Below, one piece after another: positions 1 through 9,048 of a DNA stretch of 64,000 nucleotides. Position numbers and translations under genes: made by a program. Location of the stretch: the IMG/VR virus record IMGVR_UViG_3300034198_012226, positions 22,482 to 86,481 of that record, one strand, 5' to 3'. The DNA is from a virus. The notes beneath the pieces are model-generated. The model was not told the DNA's origin. It was given only the letters and a program-made list of their open reading frames with translations, and ran no database searches. Position 1 is the first letter of the stretch. Each line of letters starts with the position of its first letter.

Positions 1-2427
1 GATGGCACTGCCGTCGATCACACGATCCGCACCGATGGTAGCGCCGACATCTCGTTCGAGTGGGCCTGGGCGGGTAACGAAGGCGACATCGACGGCTTCC
101 TGGTGTACGTGTTCCAGCGGTCGGCAACGGGGGCATACACCTTCGGCACGACCCCGGCTGAAGAAACCGTCTTCACCGTCCCGGCCAACAAGCGTGCGTT
201 CATCCTGACTGGCGCAGCGGCCAACCTGTACACCACCTTCGGCGTGCAGGCGTATCGCTCGGTGGACAAGGACGTGAATGCTGCGGGCGTTATCAAGTCC
301 ACCCTGGTGAAGCCCTCGCTGGTGGCTGAAAACCCGTACCAGCCCTCATCCAGTGTAGCTTTCGCTGGCAACGTCACCGGCACCATCAACGGCACCGCCG
401 TCGCCACCGTGGTGTCCAACGCCTCTGCCGGTAAGACGGCCAACGACGCCCTGCCTGCCATGAACACGGCGATCACCGGCAAGCTGGCCAAGAACGCCAA
501 CGACACCATCACCGGCCAGATCGCCTTGCAGTCCCAGTACGCCCTCCTGGTCGGCACGGCCAACGACGGCATCTTTTATGGCTCCACCGGCATGTACGGC
601 CGCAAGGGTGGCGTCACCCAGTTAAGCATTGGAGCGGACGGCACGGCCTACTTCGGCGGCACGCTCGGTGCGAACATTGTTGATGCAGGCAACATCAAGG
701 CCGGAGCTGTCCGTGCGTCGCACTTGATCATCCAGGGTGACGTGACGAACCTTATCCGCGATCCGCGTTTTGAAGACCCGAACTGGTGGAGTCTGCCAGG
801 CCACAACTACGGTCGTGGCGACTGGAGTACCACGCAGACAACCGCCTGGAAGGACAACTGCTCGCTGTATCTGTACAGCACCGGCAACCAGGTCAGGGAG
901 TTCTGGACGAAAGAGATGATGATCGAGCCAGGCGCTGAGTATTATTTCGAGTATCAGATCAGTTTTTCCGGCGACTTCGATGGTGATGTGGCGATTCACT
1001 GGTACATGCCGATGGTGTCCTGGTACAACTTCGGCGTGCCGAGTTCGGGCTATGTCTTCTCGGACAATTCTTCGGAGATTCACTACCCGAGCAACAGCCG
1101 TGGCTTCAAGCAAGTCACTGGCAGCGTGTATATTCCAGCCGACCCACGCCTGGTCAAGAGCGCCATCCGTGTGCGCTTCCGCGTCAACACCGGCTCCTTT
1201 GAACTCGGCGGCTTCCGCATCATTCGCAAGCAGGAAACCGTTACGATCCGCGACGGCGTCATCACGGCTTCCAAGATGAACCTGCCATGGGGCGGCTACA
1301 TCAACTCGGGCCAGTGGGGCTTCGACGCGGGTGACGGCTTCTGGCTGCAAGGTGGTGACGACCCTCGCTTCAGTATCGGCGCAGGCAACGCTCGCCTGAC
1401 GTTCCAGAAATCGACCGGCGTGCTCAAGATGCGGGGCGCGATTGAAGGTTCGTCTATCCGCACTTCGGCCTTGGGCATCGAATCGGCGCGCATGATCACC
1501 GACTGGAACATGACAGCTCCGTTCGTTATCTTCGACACCGCAGGCAGCTACAACGCCAACGCGACCAGCAAGACGGTCACGCTGACGGACATCTGCGGCC
1601 CTGCCTACACCGGGGTCGGCTATCACTCCAAGCGCCTTGCCAGCTTCCGTAAGGACATCTTCATCAAGGTTACGGTCAACGGCGACTTCGGGTGGGAGAA
1701 CGTGTACATCGACGTTGAGTACCACAAAAACGGTGGGTGGAATAACATCGCCAGCACCAGTGCAGACTTCAACTACCGAGCAGGAGTCACCATCGTCGTG
1801 CGTTACACCCCATGGTTCGCCGGTTGGGACTGGATTGCATTCCGAGCACGCACCAGCCAGGGACGCACCTACTCGATCACCATGGAAATCCAGGTATTCA
1901 ACTTCAACGAAACGACGTTCAGCGAAAACACCTGCTCCGGCATCAATGGTAGCGACGCAACCTACACGCCACCGCCGCCGACTGAGCGTGAGCCATACTG
2001 CGTGGACTTTGAGACCGCACGCTTCCCGGATGGCACTTATGTTCGTGATGTCCTGGTGGACGACATGGTCGAATGCTGGAACGAAGACCCGATCAATCCA
2101 GCCACCGAATACGCAGCAGCACTGCGGGTTCGCTTCGGTCATGAGGAGAGTTACCGTATCCGCAGCGAGAGCGGAGCCGAGCTGCTGCAATCGAAGTCCA
2201 CCCCGATGACCCTGCGCGACGGCAGGATGATCTACACCCCGGCGCTCCTGGGTGAGGAAATCCTTGTCAAGCGTGGCAATGACTTCGCATGGGAGCGCGT
2301 CGTTACCCTTGAAAACATCGGCGTCCGCAAGGTCGTCAAGCTGTCTCTCGGCGACCGCACGTTCTTCGCAGGTACCGATCCGGAAGCAACCATTGCAACG
2401 CACAACATCCAGCAGATGAAGCCATGA
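1..2427 (+). CDS. Tail tip / central tail fibre protein (C-terminal part) with Hint-like end
   Basis: The reading frame is open from base 1, so the gene begins left of the window and about 808 codons are seen. The first ~90 residues resemble a fibronectin type III fold. They are followed by a segment like the C-terminal part of lambda gpJ-type tail tip proteins (NIVDAGNIKAGAV), then carbohydrate-binding-like beta modules. From codon 1999 the end looks like a Hint/intein fold: a Cys after a PPPP linker, DVLVDDMVECW, SKSTPMTLRDG, LLGEEILVKR, FFAGTDPEA and a terminal THN. Expected role: host recognition at the tail tip. The His of the usual TxxH block is not seen, so autoproteolysis is uncertain. 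It overlaps the next gene by 4 bases. Confidence 0.75.
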   Translation, partial: DGTAVDHTIRTDGSADISFEWAWAGNEGDIDGFLVYVFQRSATGAYTFGTTPAEETVFTVPANKRAFILTGAAANLYTTFGVQAYRSVDKDVNAAGVIKSTLVKPSLVAENPYQPSSSVAFAGNVTGTINGTAVATVVSNASAGKTANDALPAMNTAITGKLAKNANDTITGQIALQSQYALLVGTANDGIFYGSTGMYGRKGGVTQLSIGADGTAYFGGTLGANIVDAGNIKAGAVRASHLIIQGDVTNLIRDPRFEDPNWWSLPGHNYGRGDWSTTQTTAWKDNCSLYLYSTGNQVREFWTKEMMIEPGAEYYFEYQISFSGDFDGDVAIHWYMPMVSWYNFGVPSSGYVFSDNSSEIHYPSNSRGFKQVTGSVYIPADPRLVKSAIRVRFRVNTGSFELGGFRIIRKQETVTIRDGVITASKMNLPWGGYINSGQWGFDAGDGFWLQGGDDPRFSIGAGNARLTFQKSTGVLKMRGAIEGSSIRTSALGIESARMITDWNMTAPFVIFDTAGSYNANATSKTVTLTDICGPAYTGVGYHSKRLASFRKDIFIKVTVNGDFGWENVYIDVEYHKNGGWNNIASTSADFNYRAGVTIVVRYTPWFAGWDWIAFRARTSQGRTYSITMEIQVFNFNETTFSENTCSGINGSDATYTPPPPTEREPYCVDFETARFPDGTYVRDVLVDDMVECWNEDPINPATEYAAALRVRFGHEESYRIRSESGAELLQSKSTPMTLRDGRMIYTPALLGEEILVKRGNDFAWERVVTLENIGVRKVVKLSLGDRTFFAGTDPEATIATHNIQQMKP

Positions 2428-3137
2428 TGAATGAATTGATGCAACTTATGAGCGGGGGAGCGCCGCTCCCCGAGATGGTTCCAACCGTCATCCCGGAGTA
2501 CGTTCCCCCTCCACACGGTATCAGGGAATTTCCGGTGTCCAGGCAGTTCTGCGAGGTAGAGCGGACGACTCGAAACGTGCTGACCACATTCATGCAGGCG
2601 AGCACTCCCGAGGACACCGACGACACGTACTTCGTGGCCACCGACCCGCCACTTGACCTGGACGCCACGCCACGTAGGCGTATGACCCAGGTTTTGCGCC
2701 ACATCGGCGGCACTGAAGTCGGGTGGGAGGAGACCTTGACCCTGGGGCAGATGATCGAGGCGGCTGTGGCCGAGACCTACGTCGATGTCGATAAGGTCTA
2801 CACCGACGCCGTTGGGAACCGCACCATGGAGTACACCATCGCCGAAGCCGAGGCCAGGGCCTACCTGGCGGCTGAAGTGAAGCCGGAGTCCGTGTCGTCG
2901 TTTATAGAGGGGCCTGCCCTCAGCAACCCGACCGGCGAGGTGCAGAGCTACGAGTGGGCCAGCCAGCAGATCGTGGAGCGGGCTGATGCCCTGAAATGGG
3001 CAGTGGGACGTTTGCGGGAAGTAAGGATGGCCAGGCAGAAAGACATGCGGGCGGCTACCAGTGAGATGGAGCTTGCCATGGCCGTCGCCACCTGGATGGA
3101 TTTCATCAGGTGGATCAGAGGGGTGTTGGGAATCTGA
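2424..3137 (+). CDS. Tail-associated protein of unknown function
   Basis: 237 residues starting at an ATG that overlaps the stop of the tail-tip gene (ATGATGA), so it is probably translationally coupled to it. The N-terminus is Pro-rich (PEYVPPPHG). The C-terminal half is acidic-helical, and the last ~20 residues are hydrophobic (ATWMDFIRWIRGVLGI). I recognise no family. Position between the tail tip and a cell-wall-hydrolase-like gene suggests a virion or fibre-attachment role, which is inference. Confidence 0.7.
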   Translation: MMNELMQLMSGGAPLPEMVPTVIPEYVPPPHGIREFPVSRQFCEVERTTRNVLTTFMQASTPEDTDDTYFVATDPPLDLDATPRRRMTQVLRHIGGTEVGWEETLTLGQMIEAAVAETYVDVDKVYTDAVGNRTMEYTIAEAEARAYLAAEVKPESVSSFIEGPALSNPTGEVQSYEWASQQIVERADALKWAVGRLREVRMARQKDMRAATSEMELAMAVATWMDFIRWIRGVLGI

Positions 3138-3139
3138 GA

Positions 3140-3154
3140 CTGCACTCAGTGTAG
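3140..3154. repeat. Dispersed 15-bp palindrome, copy A
   Basis: CTGCACTCAGTGTAG matches the consensus CTACACTSAGTGTAG at 14 of 15 positions. It lies in the gap between two tail genes, 67 bases before the ATG at 3221. Confidence 0.7.
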
Positions 3155-3220
3155 GCAGGAGAAGGTGGCGCGAACTGATGACTTGAAGTAATATTGGCCA
3201 AAGTCAACAAGGAGTTCACC

Positions 3221-3712
3221 ATGGCAAAGTTTCGCGCCGCCTTCTACAAAGGTATCAGGCCAGGCATCGCTGGCATCTACAGTCACGCCGTCCAGAAGTG
3301 GGAGCGCGGCGAATACAGTCACGTCGAGCTGGTCTTCTCGGATGGGATGTCGGCCTCGGCATCGTTCACCGACAAGGGCGTCCGGTTCAAGCAGATCGAC
3401 TACACCAAGGTCGAGGACTGGGACTTCATCGAGCTGCCGGCCGAATTGGAAGCCGGTGCCCGCCAATGGTTCGTGGATCACGACGGCGAGAAGTACGACC
3501 TCCAGGGGAACTTCCACTTGCTGATCGGCTTCATCCCCGAGGATCGCAACCGCAAGTTCTGTTCCGAGGCCGCTGGCTACGCCCTGGGCTTCCCTGAAGC
3601 CTGGCGCTTCGGCCCGAACTGCCTGGCAGCTATCCTGCGCAACCCCAACCTGCGCGCCGTCATGCTCGGTGCGAAGGATCAAACCTTTGGAATCCCATGG
3701 CAGCACGGCTAA
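3221..3712 (+). CDS. Permuted NlpC/P60-like (papain-fold) hydrolase
   Basis: 163 residues. ATG 3221 is chosen over the upstream TTG because AAGGAG lies 6 bases before it. The order of motifs fits a circularly permuted papain fold: a His in EYSHVELVF near residue 34, and a Cys in KFCSEAAGYALG near residue 113. Such enzymes cut peptide or amide bonds and often accompany phage tails, where they may help local wall penetration. An acidic third catalytic residue cannot be assigned. The end overlaps the next gene by 16 bases. Confidence 0.65.
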   Translation: MAKFRAAFYKGIRPGIAGIYSHAVQKWERGEYSHVELVFSDGMSASASFTDKGVRFKQIDYTKVEDWDFIELPAELEAGARQWFVDHDGEKYDLQGNFHLLIGFIPEDRNRKFCSEAAGYALGFPEAWRFGPNCLAAILRNPNLRAVMLGAKDQTFGIPWQHG

Positions 3713-6147
3713 GAATTGTCGCCAAGAATCTGGCGAAAAGCGCCAGCATCGTGGCCACCAGCGAGGTGGGCAACATGCTCGCCTCGAACCTGAAGAAGCC
3801 CTCCAAGAACTCGGTCTGGCGTGCCTCGGGCAAGCTGGCCACCTTGACCCTGTCCTGGGGGGCCGCTGTCGTCCTGAGCGCCCTGGCACTGCCACACTGC
3901 AACCTGTCGCCGACCGCACAGATGCGCGTGCGCGCCACGACCGAGGTCTCGACCACCAACCTACTGCCCAACAGCGACGGGCCGGTCTGGACTTCGCCAG
4001 CGTTCGGTGGCGTCGGCGACGCCCCAGGCTTCGGCTATTTCGCCCAGTCGATCCAGTTCCCGTCTACCAAGAGCGTTGACCTGTACCTGTACAGGAACGC
4101 CACTATCGCGGTCGGAACTTCGGCCACCTTCTCCTGCTTCGTGAAAATGGACGACGGCACCGCGCCGGTCGTTGGCTACAGCAACACCACGGGCGATTTC
4201 CGCATCGTGGTGGCCAACTCCGCGATCACCAGCAGCACGCTGGTCACGATCCAGAACCTGGGCGGCGGTGTCTACAGGGTCACCGGAACCCTGGCCAGCG
4301 GTAACGGCGCAAGTTCCAACTTCGGCATCGTCACCTATGCAACCCAGAGCGGCAAGGCTTTCCGCGTCACCGGCTACCAACTCGAATACGGCACGGTGGC
4401 CACGAGCTACTACCCGTCGAATGACACCTTCACGTCACGCTCGGGCAACGCCACCTATATCGGCGACGATGGCCTGATCAAGACCGCTGCAACCGGCGTG
4501 GCCCGTATGCAGTACGCACCGTTCGACATGGCAGCGCCGCCGCACCTGTTGCTGGAGGATGCTGCCTCGAACTTCACGCGAGGCTCTGCCACCTTGACCA
4601 CCGCGCACTCCTGGACGCACAGCGGCGTGACAGTCGCTGCCGCGACCGGCAAGTTCTATCGTGGCCTCCAGTACCAGAAGATCAGCAAGACCACGACGGC
4701 GGCAGCACAGTCGGCCCGCAGCAATGCGGTGACCACCTCCGCTGGTGCCACGCTGACCTCGTCGTTCGCCATCCGAGCCGACGCTGCGACCAGCGCGGAC
4801 TTCGGCCAATACGACAACACTGCTGCCACCTTCGGCACCGCCGCAGAGAGCATCGCTGCCATCGTTGAAGGCCCCGGCACCATCACGACCGTCCAGGCTG
4901 GTCTGTTCCGGATCAGCGGCCTGTCGGCGACCGAGGACACCATCGTCCAATGCACCAGCTTCTACCCAGTGAACTCCTCGGTCACCCTGAACATCTACCC
5001 AGGCAGCAGCGTCTCGGTGTCGGCTACCGACTCCGTCCTGGTGACCCGTGTGCAGACCGAGTACGGTGCCAAGTTCGATGGCACCGACCTGGTCACCAAC
5101 GGTGCATTCACCACAGACTTGACCGGCTGGACGCTGACGCAGCCTACTGGCGGCACGGTGACCTGGAGTTCGGGTACGGCCTCCCTGGTCAGCGACGGCG
5201 TCGGTATCCCGATCATCGACCGCAGCATTACAACCGTGGCGAACCGGACGTACACCTTGACCTTCTCGTCCACGACGAGTGCGCTCCAGGCATCGGTCGG
5301 CACCACGGCGCGTGCGACGAACCTGGCGAACTTGGCCAACTCCATCGTCGGCAACAACACGCTGACCTTCACGGCCACCGGCACCACGACCTATCTGTCG
5401 TTCCGCAAACCGGCAGCGGGTACCTCTGTCCTGGACAACGTCGTGGTCAAGGCTCACGCCCTGGTGCCGTTCGTGACCTCATACATCGCCACGACGACGG
5501 CCACCGGCACCAGGAACCGTGACGCGCATACCACAGCCCTGGGCACCCGTCCCGAGGGCTACATGGACACCTGGCAGAACTACGGAGTGGACACCGGCTG
5601 GCAGACGGCGTGCGCTGCCCCTGGCATCACCCCGGAAGGTATGGACGACATCGTGGGTGCCAGCGCCTACGCCTACGGTGGAGGCAACACGGCGCGGGCA
5701 TGGTTCCCGCCAGTGGCGGTGAAGGGCGTGTCGGTTTCGATCAGCGATCCGGACAACGTGCAGGGTTATGTGGAAGCGGCGATGCTGGTGGTGGGGGAAT
5801 ATTGGTCTCCGGCCAGGAATCCGTCGTGGGGGAACGGCCTCACTCCGATTGATCGGAGCAAGAACACGGTGACGGAAGGCGGGACACTGAAGTCTGACCG
5901 GAGAACACGGTCGAAGAAGTTGTCCGTGAACTTGAACAACATGGAGGAGGCTGATCGGTCGTACATGGCTGACCTGCTGCTGCGGTGTGGCATCACCGAG
6001 CCGATCTTCTTCTGCCTGTTCCCCGAGTCGGACGACCCGAAGCTGGAGCAGCACTACACGATCATGGGCAAGGTTTCCACCTTGTCAGCAATGACGATGC
6101 CTTATTGGAATGCTGCCAACTCACCACTTGAGCTGGAGCAAGTCTGA
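3697..6147 (+). CDS. Distal-tail-like protein with inserted carbohydrate-binding-like modules
   Basis: 816 residues. The first ~80 (NLAKSASIVATSEVG, ALPHCNLSPTAQMRVR) and the last ~200 (GASAYAYGGGNTARAWF, NVQGYVEAAMLVVGEYWSP) look like two halves of one phage tail domain. Between them lie at least three Thr/Ser/Gly-rich beta modules, beginning near NLLPNSDGP, LLEDAASNFTRG and LVTNGAFTTDLTGW. The last is typical of CBM-like folds. The likely role is a baseplate or distal tail protein decorated with glycan-binding modules. The gene starts inside the preceding one and is followed by a terminator. Confidence 0.7.
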   Translation: MAARLRIVAKNLAKSASIVATSEVGNMLASNLKKPSKNSVWRASGKLATLTLSWGAAVVLSALALPHCNLSPTAQMRVRATTEVSTTNLLPNSDGPVWTSPAFGGVGDAPGFGYFAQSIQFPSTKSVDLYLYRNATIAVGTSATFSCFVKMDDGTAPVVGYSNTTGDFRIVVANSAITSSTLVTIQNLGGGVYRVTGTLASGNGASSNFGIVTYATQSGKAFRVTGYQLEYGTVATSYYPSNDTFTSRSGNATYIGDDGLIKTAATGVARMQYAPFDMAAPPHLLLEDAASNFTRGSATLTTAHSWTHSGVTVAAATGKFYRGLQYQKISKTTTAAAQSARSNAVTTSAGATLTSSFAIRADAATSADFGQYDNTAATFGTAAESIAAIVEGPGTITTVQAGLFRISGLSATEDTIVQCTSFYPVNSSVTLNIYPGSSVSVSATDSVLVTRVQTEYGAKFDGTDLVTNGAFTTDLTGWTLTQPTGGTVTWSSGTASLVSDGVGIPIIDRSITTVANRTYTLTFSSTTSALQASVGTTARATNLANLANSIVGNNTLTFTATGTTTYLSFRKPAAGTSVLDNVVVKAHALVPFVTSYIATTTATGTRNRDAHTTALGTRPEGYMDTWQNYGVDTGWQTACAAPGITPEGMDDIVGASAYAYGGGNTARAWFPPVAVKGVSVSISDPDNVQGYVEAAMLVVGEYWSPARNPSWGNGLTPIDRSKNTVTEGGTLKSDRRTRSKKLSVNLNNMEEADRSYMADLLLRCGITEPIFFCLFPESDDPKLEQHYTIMGKVSTLSAMTMPYWNAANSPLELEQV

Positions 6148-6149
6148 CC

Positions 6150-6164
6150 CTAAAGTCAGTGTAG
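6150..6164. repeat. Dispersed 15-bp palindrome, copy B
   Basis: CTAAAGTCAGTGTAG, 13 of 15 matches. It lies directly after the stop of the distal-tail gene and 5 bases before a terminator hairpin. Confidence 0.6.
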
Positions 6165-6169
6165 TCAGG

Positions 6170-6190
6170 AGGCCCTTCGGGGCCTTTTTT
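6170..6190 (+). terminator. Intrinsic terminator after tail genes
   Basis: AGGCCC, loop TTCG, GGGCCT, then a run of T. This is a textbook Rho-independent terminator and separates the tail unit from the lysis genes. Confidence 0.9.
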
Positions 6191-6218
6191 GTTGCTTGTA
6201 GGAACTCGCCGATATACA
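6189..6218 (+). promoter_or_regulatory. Candidate sigma70-like promoter for lysis genes
   Basis: TTGTTG, 18-base spacer, TATACA, lying just after the terminator and 28 bases before the holin-like start. Matches are moderate, but the placement after a terminator supports the call. Confidence 0.5.
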
Positions 6219-6245
6219 ATTGCCGCAAATCAACGGACAATATCT

Positions 6246-6572
6246 ATGGACATTCAACCGCCAGACGGTACTTCAATTTGGACACTGGGTGCTGGTGCGG
6301 CGGGGGCATTGCTCTACCTGCGCAAGTTCCTCAGCCGACAGGGTGTGGACATCAAAAAAGACAGCGCAGAGGCCAATCTTATCCAGACGCTCCAGGAGGA
6401 GCGGGATAAGGCAATGGCAGCGGCTGAGAAGGCTTGGGAGACTCGTGCCGAGGACGCCAAGCTGATCGGCGAGCTGACCAGTGAGGTGCGCGCATTACGG
6501 GCACAAGTCGCGGAAATGCGCGCTGTCATGGAACGGATCACAAATGCAAACCAAGCTACTCCAGCCGCGTGA
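6246..6572 (+). CDS. Holin-like membrane protein with coiled coil
   Basis: 108 residues from ATG 6246, the start that leaves the N-terminus with one hydrophobic segment (TLGAGAAGALLYLRKFL, residues ~10-27). A long charged helix follows (residues ~35-100) with heptad-like spacing. A single membrane span with a cytoplasmic coiled coil, overlapping the endolysin by 29 bases, fits a holin or spanin-type lysis protein. No strong Shine-Dalgarno site is seen. Confidence 0.55.
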   Translation: MDIQPPDGTSIWTLGAGAAGALLYLRKFLSRQGVDIKKDSAEANLIQTLQEERDKAMAAAEKAWETRAEDAKLIGELTSEVRALRAQVAEMRAVMERITNANQATPAA

Positions 6573-7122
6573 CCTGGTAGCCGCAGCCTTCGAGCTGGAG
6601 TGCGAAGTCGCCGCCATCCAGGCGGTCTGCGAGGTCGAGGCACCTCGCGGCGGCTTCGCCAACGGCGTCTGCCTGACCCTATTCGAGGGTCACATCTTCC
6701 ACAAGTACACGAAGGGCCGCTTCGCCGAGAAGTACCCGACGATCTCGTACAAGTCCTGGACAACGCAGCACTACGGGAAGACCCCGGCCAAAGAGCGTGA
6801 GCGACTTGCCCTGGCCATGACCCTGGACATGAACGCCGCTTTGATGAGCGCCTCCTGGGGCAAGTTCCAGATCATGGGCTTCAACTTCGCCCTGTGCGGC
6901 TACACCAATGTGGTGGACTTCGTCCGAGACATGGAGTTCTCGGAAGACGCACAGCTCGACGCCTTTGTCGAGTACATCAAGAACGTGGGCTTGGCCGACG
7001 AGTTGCAGGAGCACCGCTGGCACGACTTCGCCAGGAAGTACAACGGGCCGGAGTACATGAAGAACAAGTACGCCGACAAGCTGGAAGCGGCCTACAAAAA
7101 GCACCTTGCCTCGGGGATATAA
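6544..7122 (+). CDS. Endolysin, N-acetylmuramidase family
   Basis: 192 residues from ATG 6544. The sequence matches the N-acetylmuramidase family (Pfam PF11860) along its length: a Glu-rich start of the domain (CEVEAPRGGF, residues ~29-38), LFEGHIFHKYT, SASWGKFQIMGFN and FARKYNGPEY. It should cut the glycan backbone of peptidoglycan at the end of infection. No signal peptide is visible, so it needs the holin for release. It starts within the holin-like gene. Confidence 0.85.
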   Translation: MQTKLLQPRDLVAAAFELECEVAAIQAVCEVEAPRGGFANGVCLTLFEGHIFHKYTKGRFAEKYPTISYKSWTTQHYGKTPAKERERLALAMTLDMNAALMSASWGKFQIMGFNFALCGYTNVVDFVRDMEFSEDAQLDAFVEYIKNVGLADELQEHRWHDFARKYNGPEYMKNKYADKLEAAYKKHLASGI

Positions 7123-7123
7123 C

Positions 7124-7153
7124 TTTACGGCAGGAAACTCGTCAGCTTATAAT
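7124..7153 (+). promoter_or_regulatory. Sigma70-like promoter
   Basis: TTTACG, 18-base spacer, TATAAT (perfect -10). It lies in the short gap after the endolysin stop, 26 bases before the next start codon. Confidence 0.65.
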
Positions 7154-7178
7154 CAGGAAATACTTGACGGGTAACAAC

Positions 7179-7523
7179 ATGCCAGCAGCCCCACTCGACC
7201 TGGAAGTCGATCAGTTCGCCGCCTTCCGGAAGACCTCTTTCTACCTCGACGCCGACCGCCAGCCCATCGACATGACGGGCTGGACTGGTCACATGCAGAT
7301 CAGGACGCCAACCGGCGAACTGGTCTACGACCTGTCCACGGCCACCGGCACCATCTCCCTCGGCGCGGACGGCGCTGTCAAGCTGTCGATCCCGGCCGTT
7401 GACACCGCCAAGTTCAAGTTCGTGAAGGCCGAGTACGACCTGGTCGTGACGCCGCCGTCGCAACCGCCCTACCGCCTGCTCGTGGGTGAGGTGACCTTGT
7501 CCAGGGGCGTGACCCGGCCATGA
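7179..7523 (+). CDS. Phage structural protein of unknown function
   Basis: 114 residues from ATG 7179. The sequence is beta-rich (YLDADRQPIDMTGWTG, MQIRTPTGELVYDLST, SIPAVDTAKFKF, YDLVVTPP) and resembles the small N-terminal domains of baseplate or fibre proteins. It starts just after a sigma70-like promoter and its stop overlaps the next gene by 4 bases, so the two are probably co-translated. The family is not certain. Confidence 0.6.
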   Translation: MPAAPLDLEVDQFAAFRKTSFYLDADRQPIDMTGWTGHMQIRTPTGELVYDLSTATGTISLGADGAVKLSIPAVDTAKFKFVKAEYDLVVTPPSQPPYRLLVGEVTLSRGVTRP

Positions 7524-8038
7524 CCGACTGCAACCACATCATCGAAGTCGTCCAGGAGCAGATCGGCACCGTTGTCGATGTCCAGGATCGCACGCTGGTC
7601 GATGTCCAGGAGGTCACCTACATCATCGCCGACGCGAAGATGGGGCCTCCGGGGCCGCAGGGCCTGCCTGGCAATTCGTCGGGCCTGTTCGTGGCCAAGG
7701 CCGCTGCCAACCTGTCTGGGCACCGCGTTGTGCTGCTCAACGCCGACCGGAAGCTGGAGTACGGAAGCTGCGACCAGGAGGCCGACATGGACAGGATCAT
7801 CGGCGTCACCAATGCCGCTGCCGAGGCCAACATGGACTGCCCTGTCGTCTCCAGCGGCGAGATGGTCGAGAACACCTGGGCATGGGATGTCACCTTGCCC
7901 GTGTACCTGGGCACGAACGGCACCTTGACGCAAGTTCCTCCGGAAGCGCCGGGTGCCAAGTTCTGCATGGTGGTGGGGTTCCCGATCTCCAGCACCTCGA
8001 TTTTCATCAAACCTCGGGAACCCATCCTCATCTCTTAA
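7520..8038 (+). CDS. Virion protein with short collagen-like stretch
   Basis: 172 residues; the ATG overlaps the previous stop. Residues ~42-51 read GPPGPQGLPG, a short collagen-like trimerising repeat. The rest resembles DUF2190-type decoration proteins (AANLSGHRVVLLNADR, IIGVTNAAAE, VYLGTNGTLTQ). The N-terminal 40 residues are acidic and Val-rich. The likely role is a trimeric fibre or decoration protein, supported by the neighbouring gene of similar type. Confidence 0.6.
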   Translation: MTDCNHIIEVVQEQIGTVVDVQDRTLVDVQEVTYIIADAKMGPPGPQGLPGNSSGLFVAKAAANLSGHRVVLLNADRKLEYGSCDQEADMDRIIGVTNAAAEANMDCPVVSSGEMVENTWAWDVTLPVYLGTNGTLTQVPPEAPGAKFCMVVGFPISSTSIFIKPREPILIS

Positions 8039-8050
8039 AGGTAAAGCACC

Positions 8051-8659
8051 ATGGCAAACTCGGTAACAAAATTCCTGAAGCAAGCAGGAGGCCGTTTGGC
8101 CGAAGTCTTCGCTGTCGTCTCGTCGGCGGGTGCCGCTGACGCCGACAAAATCCCGGCGCTGAACGGCTCGGGCGTACTCGATCCAACCCTGCTGAACGCC
8201 AAAGCGTCTTCGGCTGGCGCAGGCGATGCCAACAAGGTGGTCATGCTCGGCGCTGACGGCAAGATCGACTCGACCATGTTCAACGCCTCGGGCAACTCGA
8301 ACTCGAAGGATATGACGACCTCGGAAGCCCTGTCCGCTGGCAACTGGGTCAACATCCACGACGTGAGCGGTTCCGCTCGCGTGCGCAAGGCCGATGCAGC
8401 CTCGCCAGGCAAGCCGGTGATGGGCTACGTCCTTGCCGCTGCGGCCTCCGGTGCTACCGTCAAAGTGTACTTCGAGGGCGAGAACACTGGCGTGTCCGGC
8501 ATGACCGCTGGCGACGTGTACCTGTCGGCGACTACACCGGGTGCAGGCCAGGCAGAATCGCCAACCGGCGTGGGCGTCCTGAGCCAGTTCATCGGCGTCG
8601 CCACCTCGGCCACCTCGGTCAACTACCAGCCAGGCCCTGTGGTCGTGCAGGCAGGCTGA
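8051..8659 (+). CDS. Decoration / fibre-like virion protein
   Basis: 202 residues, Ala/Ser/Gly-rich. Two similar segments occur (SSAGAADADKIPALNGSG and SSAGAGDANKVVMLGADG), suggesting an internal duplication of a short beta unit. The C-terminal part (KPVMGYVLAAAASGATVKV, DVYLSATTPG) resembles the preceding gene's decoration-like domain. AAAGGTAAAG precedes the ATG. Role inferred from composition and position. Confidence 0.55.
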   Translation: MANSVTKFLKQAGGRLAEVFAVVSSAGAADADKIPALNGSGVLDPTLLNAKASSAGAGDANKVVMLGADGKIDSTMFNASGNSNSKDMTTSEALSAGNWVNIHDVSGSARVRKADAASPGKPVMGYVLAAAASGATVKVYFEGENTGVSGMTAGDVYLSATTPGAGQAESPTGVGVLSQFIGVATSATSVNYQPGPVVVQAG

Positions 8660-8661
8660 TC

Positions 8662-9048
8662 ATGAGCGCCCCTAGCCTGAAGGTGACCGAGTACCGGAGC
8701 CACGCTGACAGCCCGCTCACGACCTTGTCCATCGAGCCGGGGGCGGTTGTCGTCACCATGTTGTTTGACCAGCCGAACTCCCACACTCGGCTGCACAGCC
8801 ACACGTTCGACCACTGGATGGAGGTCGTGAGCGGCACCGTCCTCATCGAGCTGGATGGTGTGCGCAGCATCAGGCGTGCGGGGGAGCGTTACCTGGTCGA
8901 GGCCCACAAACGCCACAGCGTGGTTCCCTTGTCCCTTGACGCCCTTGTCCGCTGCGTACACGAGAACCCTCAAGTCCATCCAGACAACGTAGACCCTCAC
9001 CTCGGCGTCCCGTATGAATGGGTCGGACGCCTGACCGAGATCGAATAA
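8662..9048 (+). CDS. Small cupin-fold protein
   Basis: 128 residues with a clear single cupin: RLHSHTFDHWMEVVSG (His-x-His and Glu, motif 1), GTVLIELDG, then YLVEAHKRHSVVPLS (motif 2 His). Cupins bind a metal and may act as enzymes or sugar-binding folds; which applies here is unknown. Lying among fibre genes, it may be structural or may modify a tail component. It ends one base into the next start codon. Confidence 0.65.
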   Translation: MSAPSLKVTEYRSHADSPLTTLSIEPGAVVVTMLFDQPNSHTRLHSHTFDHWMEVVSGTVLIELDGVRSIRRAGERYLVEAHKRHSVVPLSLDALVRCVHENPQVHPDNVDPHLGVPYEWVGRLTEIE

